Source: Amphibalanus amphitrite (Eukaryota; Arthropoda; Thecostraca; Balanomorpha; Balanidae). Taken from it: a stretch of 64,000 nucleotides of DNA. The notes beneath the pieces were generated by a model that saw nothing but the letters and a program-made list of their open reading frames with translations, had not been told where the DNA came from and did no database searches. The translations under genes and the position numbers were made by a program. Positions 57,133-64,000 of this stretch are shown here, one piece after another. Positions within the stretch are counted from its first letter, which is position 1. Each line of letters begins with the position of its first letter. The stretch is from NCBI RefSeq assembly GCF_019059575.1, contig NW_024881671.1, forward strand, positions 682,001 through 746,000, given 5' to 3'.

Positions 57133-60100
57133 CTGAAACAGAGACGGGACATTGTCAGTCAGGTCGAACACATTTTAACTCCCAGATACATTGTCAGGCA
57201 AAGCACGTATAAAGTTCCGGGTATATTGGTACACAAATTGAGGAATGAATTGTTGGATTTTCTTGTAACGGTAAGGTGTGTTTATGTCGGATAAATTACA
57301 TGAATTCGCCGGGGCTGTGGCGCCGCAGTATAAATGGAGTGAGCGAACTGAGCGCGATTACGAGGCGCCCCCACGGTGAGATAATGACGGCGACCCTGAG
57401 CGGTCAGCCCGGTCAGTGGATGACCTCTCCCGTGAACTCCCGGAATGGTGCGCCGGCTCGGTCGACAATTACGGCGCCACATCAGACCGGCCCGATCGCT
57501 TTTGTTCCGTCAGCCGTCAGCGACATCGAGCACCCGGCGGCCATCACCATTAATTACGGCGCCTCTAAACGGCGCCTCGGCCGGCGCTCAGCGGCGACAA
57601 AGAGCAGCATCGGTCGCACCAGGCAGTCTGACCAGAACGCCACCCAACAATTAATAACGTGTGTGTTCTCATGATAGCCTCTTTAGCGGCGGCTAAACAC
57701 ACTGTCGGCGGTGATTGTCCCGCTTGTGAGCCGCCGCCGAGCGTGGTGACTCGTCAGCTGAACGGATTGAGACGAGCTCAGTTTCCGCCCGGCGTCAGGC
57801 GCCGGCAATTTGCCCATCGCGATCCGCCGCGCCGTCCGGGTAAAGCGTCACGTCGTTACAGAGTGCCGATTTCCCGGCCGGCCGTGCGAGCGACTGATTT
57901 ATGGCGCCCGGCGGGCGTGATTCGGCGCACTGGAGACCATTCATGCGCGGCCATAGAGACGTCCGCTGGCCCCGTATCACAGGCCTGGTCCATCGTCCCT
58001 CCGTCGTCACCGCGCACCGCTGGCTTTGTGCGGTCGCTGTACGGCGAAGGGTTGCGACTAGCGGCCTTGAAGTCGCCGTGAACTCGGCCCAGCGACGACA
58101 GGTTCCTGCTTCGCCGTGTTAAAAGAAGGCGCGTTTGAAAACGAAACTTGTTTGAGGGATCTACACGGCATTCCTCGATTACAGGACAAGCATCCGCCAT
58201 CTTTATGAGACGGCGAACAGCACTGTGAGGTGGTTCTCGGTTCTGAGTCAGAACATTGAGCCCGGTCTTAGTTCACCGTCGCAGTTCTCTATAGAACATG
58301 ACTGACTGCATTCTGCATGCGGCTATTGCACAGCGCCGGCCCTTGTGTGCGGCCGGATAAGGCTCCGCTGTGGGCTGTAAATGCGCTGCGGACACGGTCC
58401 CGGGTCGAGGTCAGCTCGCGGGGGACGGGGTGCGGTGCGCCTCAGAGCGCCGGCCTACGGTGACCGGTCACACCTCGGGGCGCCAGCAGCCGCGCCGCAA
58501 CGGTTCGCGCCGAGCGGGCAACGTCCCATGGCGCCACGGCCGGCCAACGGAGCGCGACCGGACCAGCCGTCGACCTTAGAGGCGACCTCGGCACGCACCG
58601 CGAACCGCCGCCGTGCCGCCGGAACCGAGTGCCGGCGCCGCGTCCCTGCCGAACGGTCGGCACGGCCCGGCGGCCAAAAACCGGCACCGCCGAGCCGAGC
58701 TCCGTGAGCGGCGCCGACCGCGCGGCCGTCCTCAGCGCGGCACGGCGCCGATACTGTGCCGGGGCGCGCGCGGCACGGAACCACCACCGGGAGACTGCGA
58801 TCGACCACAACAGACTAACTCAGCCATCTAGCGACTGCAATCGGGCGTTGGCGGCTAGCACCAGCCGGTGCCTGGCGTGTAATCGTAGGCGTCGCGCCGC
58901 CGCTCGCCGCTCGACCGACGCCAGGAGAGCGGCGCTTGTGCAAACTCCGGGAGCCGTATACGGCGACTGCAAGGTCCCGCACCGGCCGGCGCGGCGGCTT
59001 TTCGCAATACCACTCAGCGCAGCGGCGGCGGCGGAGTTCAGCTCATGGGCGCCGCTGACTCATCAAGGATTCATACCCTCGCGGCTCGCGGTATGCGCTC
59101 ACGACAGGGACACCCTTTTTGCCGCCGGCAGGGATCCAAACAATCAATTTGTGAGCGGGCGGCTCACCGGCGTGCGCTGTGCCGCACAGTGGCCTCCGCA
59201 CCGGTGTCGGATCCTCTGTAACCTTGCCGCCTGGTGGGCAGAGAACCCGAGACACTTACAGGCTCGTAAACAAATATCCGTCCGCGCCGGTCGGCGTTCC
59301 GACTGCGTTTGGCACTGCGCAGGTGACGATTACGATCCCGGCAAAAAGACGTCAACGCCGACCGAACGACCGTCGCTGAGCCCCTCCTGACTCATCTGAA
59401 CACCGCCGCCGCCGGAGAGGCGCCCGCCGCCGCCGCTTATGTAAATTGGCCGCGGCGAGATGCGGACAGGACGATGGCGGGGTAATGTGTCCAAATGACG
59501 GGCCGCCGGGCCGATGGTCCCGTTTAAGTGCAGTCGTTCATGTCTCCGTCTGGCCGTCGGTCCGTTTTTGCTGGCGGTCATCGCGCCGCGCCGCCCCGGC
59601 CTCCGGGTTCTGAGACGTGACGACGCCGCGACCACGGCGGCAGAACGGACCGCACGGCGCTGCCGCGAACAATGTGCGACAAGAAAAACTGCCACCGCGT
59701 CCGGACGCCGCCGAATGGGATCGGACAGCAGCCGACACCGCAACGTTCCGCCGTCAGGGAGGGGGTCCTGAGCCTCGCCGAGACGGGGACCTGCAGCTGG
59801 CGCCGCTCCAACCGGCTGGCCAAGGTTCTGTGTACCGATCTGTCCCTGACTCGGCTGTGCTGTTTGTCTCCTTCTCGGGAGCCGGTATGCTGTGTGATCT
59901 GTGCAGCTAAAGGGCCTCTATGGTGAGACAGTGTGACTTCATACATATGATCGCGTGTCGAGGGGTGAATCCCAGCAGCTTAGCAGGGCGTACCGCGTCT
60001 TGTAGCTATGCTATCTCGTCAGTTATAAGGCAAGCACCGCCTTGGATATCTCTGGCTTGCATCTCTGTAATACCGCATCAGATGGGAATTTTGAGGGTCA

Positions 60101-63100
60101 CTCCTCATGGCTCACGTCTGCTCTGGGCGGCTCGATGGGCCGGTGGGTGCGGTCCGACCGCTATCTGGTCTAGTTATCAAACGGGGGCCGGACAGATCGT
60201 GATGTCGACCGTTTTCACCGGCCGGCGCTGGGAGACGGGCGGTGGACGGTGGGCGGTGCCGGCGGCAGCTCGGTGACATTCTCCGCCCCGGGGACGACCA
60301 CGCCAGCGCCGCCTCCGAGCCGTGTGTTCGCTTTCACAGAAACTCGCCTCGTTCGGGGCTGTTAATGGCCCTCTGTTTCTAGCGCAAACGCCCGCCGGTG
60401 AATTAATGCAGCCGGGCGGAACTCTGTGCCGGGTCGGCTGTTGACTGTTCCCGGTGGAAGCGGTGTTGACTGACACGGCCGAGCGGCAGTCGGGAGACGG
60501 TTCGGTGAACGAGCCACCCGGGGCAGCCCGGCCGGCCGGGAGCCCTCAGACGGCGCCGGCCGGCCGGCTACGAGCGCAGGGCGGTCGGGATGGCCCCTAT
60601 CAAGGTCGACGTCGGCGAGCCTCAGCTGCAACGATGCCCGGCGGCGGTGGCGGCCGCGGTGCCCGTGTCGCGACCTTGAACTCTGAGATCACGGCTCGGC
60701 GGGGCGCAGGGAGCAGCGGCCGCACCGCTCTGCGCTTTGTCCATGAAGAGGATGTGGCCGGCGTGGAATGGCCCCGGTCGGAGGGTGGCAAGACGCGAAG
60801 AGACGCGTGGGTGGTTTTTGCCGACGGGGTTCTGCCTCCCACCCGCTGTGAGGGCTGGGGATGTATGTTTTGTGGGACTGCTGCGGCTGTGATGGTGCTC
60901 CGAGATACATTTGGATCTGGCTAATGGATAAAACTGTCCGGCGTGATCTCACGACAATCCGTCGGCCCGCGCTGCTTATCGCACCGATGACATCGTCATG
61001 CATCACACGAGCTTCAGTTGGAAAACCTTGACCAAAGCAAACTCCACTTCAAGGTTTGCGGCCGTGCCTTTCTCCGCGAATCTTGGCACCGTGTCAACTT
61101 CTCAGAGGGATGATTATTATCAGATACAACACAAAACACTTCTGAATATTAAACTGACTTTTGGAATCCGGTTCATCGACATGATTCCGGTTCGTCCGCT
61201 CGGGAGAAATCAAACTCCGGTTTGTGGCGAGTGCCGACGCGTCCGTCTGACAGGTGGACGATTTCAGAGATGGATTCTGCCCCGAGGCTGCGTTACAGCC
61301 GATTTTCAGTCGCCTTCCGATTCCAGCCGCCAATCAGAGGGTCGGGCTCTGACGCGGAAGGCATTCGCAGCGTCGGCGGGGTCGGAGGTCATGTGAGACT
61401 GTCTGGAACGGTGGGACGCACCCTCGACTCTCTCCGCCCGCGCCACCGAGCGGCGCCGGGCCGAGGCTGAGACTGAGGACTCACTCTGCCAGCGATACAA
61501 TCGGTGACGTGGCGATCGCGACCGTCTACTCTGAACGACTGCGTCAGCCACGCGGAGAATGCAGAGGGGCGGCGCCTGACGGCGTTCACCCGGTATCGGC
61601 ACGACAAACTACCGGGCGCGCCGATATCTTCCTCTCCCGCCCGCTGCCCTCGCCCCGTCCGCCCGTCGGCTTTCGACGCAGCGTTGGCAACCTTGCACCA
61701 GGCAGTGGCTGATCCATCACAGGGACACTGGGGATAGCTGGCGCCGCCTAATCACGCCAGAGACAGGGCGTTATCAGTCATCTGTGGGCACGCGGCGCCG
61801 GTCACACCTCGCCCGGCGCCCCGCACGCGCCGCCCCGGCTCCACCGTCCCGGCTCCACCGCCCCGTCTCGATCGGTCTCCGGGCGGACCCAGCGCTGCAG
61901 AAGGAGGTCAGATGGTGACCCGGGGAGCGCGATCTCCAGCCGCACCAAGAACTTTCGCGGCCGCCGGCGGGCCCGATCGGCACAGAGCCAGGGCTGAGCG
62001 ACATTTTCAAGGCGGCGAAGCGCATGGCGGGGTCGATTGGACGGTGAAGTGCGTCTAGGACGGAGTTTGCGTGGTGTTGTGTCGCATGTGTGCGTGGCAG
62101 CCGACGCGTGGATGACGAGCGAGCGGGGCGTACTTTCACTCTCAGAGGCACGTGGGAGGACTGTGCCGCCGCTCGGTCTGTCCCGTTTGCATAATCAGTG
62201 CCGCCGAGACAACGGCCTGGTCTATAACGTCATCGAAGCCGCCAGCAGCCAATTTTCGTCCACGGCTTCTCGAGTCATGTCTCCGTGCAAAATGATGACC
62301 TGATAACGCCTGAATGAATCTGGAGCAACCTAAGGCGAGCGTGAATTTCACACAAAGGGCCTTTGGAACGCTGCCTACCAGCATCGAATCGGTGCTGATT
62401 GGCACAGACCATGGCTATAAAGACGTGCAGACGTCGCAGTGTTTCGATGTTTGCCCGACCACCCTCCGCCCAGGGCTGTTTCGCGGCCCGGCGAGCTCAA
62501 TTGAAGTGTGTTGTTGATCCTATGACAACGCCCCGGCAGAGACCAAGGCTATATGATAATACGATGACTAATTTGATTATGTAACCTTGAACGGCGCCGG
62601 GTGACGGGAATAAGGCAAAAAGCATTTCCTTGTGCGAGCTGGCTTTGATCGAAACATGAAGCATAAACCCTTAAGATTGACGTGACTAAACATAACAGTT
62701 TCAGGTTATCTATTAGGTACATTTTTAAATGTGACATCTGACTCAGATATGAAGACGACAATTTGTTTCTGATGCCGATATAATAACAAGTAAAAATATT
62801 TTTACCAACTTGATTTACATTTACGTCAGAGCAATTATTGTTGAAATAAATTAAATGAATACCTTTCAGTTGGACTCATAAATGGGCATTCTATATAAGT
62901 AAAATTTCATTCATATTCCGGGGCCTGACAGGCGTTTTCTGAGCGGGCTAAGACGGATTGCGCGCCACTGAATCCCGTACCGGTCTCCCACACTGCAGAG
63001 CTCCGCTTCCAGTGAAACCGTTCGGGCAGCGCGCGGCGCTGTTGCACCGCTGTTGCGCCTGCGAATGGATCGTCGATTTCCCGCACTGTTGGTCGCCGCG

Positions 63101-64000
63101 GTCGGTCGGCGGTCTCTAATCGTCGCTGAGGTCACACTGCTGGTGAATTTCCTCACCGGGGGCGTGCACGCCGCCACCGCGCCGCTCCGGAGCGTCCCAC
63201 GTTGGCCGGCGGCGCTCACGGAGCGGCTCATTCCGCCGCGGCCGCGCCGGCTCCGTCTCAGTCCATTAGCCGGCCGGCCGGCGCCGCCGCGGTCCTGACA
63301 GTGACCTTCAGGGCCGCGGCGGTATGTCCGATACCAGCAGGAAGGGGAGTGACATCGGGCCGAGACCGTGCCTGCCTCCAGAGATAACCGACCAATGGCC
63401 ACTCACCGACGGCTCAGTTTCATGTTGAACCTTTCACTTTCTGGGAGGGCGCAGGGCGTTGTGCGCGCGGCGGTGTCTGAGGTGGCGGCGGCTCCGCCCG
63501 CCCTTCGCCCCGGCTGCTCTATCTTTAGGGTCACTGACACCGTGCTGGGGTCGACCGCGGGCGGCTCGGCGGCGGGCGGCGGCGAGTCTCGTCGTAATTT
63601 GGTCTCCGGTGGGGCCATGCGGCCGCCACCCGGGGTACGGCCTCGCGTCGATCGCTCGCTAATGACGGCCGACAGCGCGCTGATGAGTGGAGCGGCGTGA
63701 CACGGCCAAAGAGCCACTCTGGGTATCAGCGACACACCGTGCAGCGGCTCCGAGCGGAGGCGAGCGGCCGGTTTTTCCAGCTCGCCGACTGCCGCTGGCG
63801 AGAACCGAGCCCGGGTCTGTCGACGCTGCAGCGAATTACGGCTTCCTGGCATTGTAGCCGGTCTGTGGACCCCACGGTCAGGTAGACTGGCCACCTCTGG
63901 CCGTCGCAGGGTGGCACGCAACTCCGTGTCGCCGAATTTAACAGCTCACACGATACTCCGGAGTCTGACGACAGGCAAAGGCAGTGCGGTATGTGGGGAG
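57133..64000. other. Upstream intron or 5' flank, GC- and CpG-rich, no gene found
   Basis: Exon 1 needs an upstream phase 0 exon, so at least part of this stretch is intron. CpG-dense blocks lie at about 58350-59800, 60450-60800 and 63000-63800, separated by AT-rich sequence (62550-62920). Open frames on both strands are long because of base composition and show no signal peptide, domain or splice support. A TATAAA on the plus strand at 62414 is isolated. Confidence 0.5.

Noticed and set aside
58300-60900. Long open frames on both strands as genes
   Set aside because: Arg/Pro/Ala-rich products typical of GC-rich non-coding DNA; no domains, no splice pattern.
62408-62425. TATAAA on the plus strand as a promoter
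   Set aside because: Wrong strand for dpy and no plus-strand gene follows.
62549-62761. Minus-strand open frame with a hydrophobic start, possible signal-peptide exon
   Set aside because: The hydrophobic stretch is weak and no GT donor in phase 0 follows in a suitable place.

Overview
The window is one end of a very large arthropod extracellular-matrix gene, read entirely on the minus strand. I traced 45 coding exons between 57132 (upstream end) and 191 (downstream end). They total 19,195 bp, about 6,400 residues, and every splice junction is phase-compatible with GT..AG ends. The product is a string of EGF-like, calcium-binding EGF (cbEGF) and four-to-eight-cysteine Dumpy (DPY) modules, followed by Thr/Ser/Pro-rich mucin-like exons. 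Order, spacing and many short motifs match what I remember of Drosophila Dumpy: the LDLa-like N-terminal piece, [61 protein letters not shown] therefore call it the dumpy (dpy) orthologue. The first exon (signal peptide) and the 3' end (more modules, expected ZP domain and membrane anchor) are not in the window.

The organism is an arthropod. GC-rich introns and the divergence from the fly protein suggest a non-insect pancrustacean; a barnacle-like crustacean is only a guess. No second gene, tRNA, rRNA, CRISPR or bacterial feature was seen. Most plus-strand open frames are mirror images of dpy exons.

Layout, right to left. 57133-64000 is GC-rich, mostly without supported features, and should be the long first intron or 5' flank. 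57132-29866 holds exons 1-20, mainly single cbEGF exons with long introns. 29566-18910 holds exons 21-33, long DPY-module exons with short introns, the most conserved block. 17799-16425 holds three small cysteine-rich exons. 15346-4316 holds the mucin-like part, including a single 4,587-bp exon. 2674-191 returns to DPY modules and runs off the left edge.

The introns carry a notable family of non-autonomous, piggyBac-like elements: TTAA flanks, termini starting CC(C/T), and a G-run/short spacer/C-run hairpin inside each end. Four complete copies lie at 2805-3994, 40663-41578, 49221-50417 and 51866-53048, and one truncated copy near 11941. In each complete copy exactly one end carries a doubled cap, the spacer is shared by both ends of a copy but differs between copies, and the interior is full of AGGTCA/TGACCT repeats. 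Other repeats are a second TTAA element abutting one of these copies (48728-49224), a deleted mariner-like element (31388-32173) and a 214-bp tandem repeat (10531-11880).
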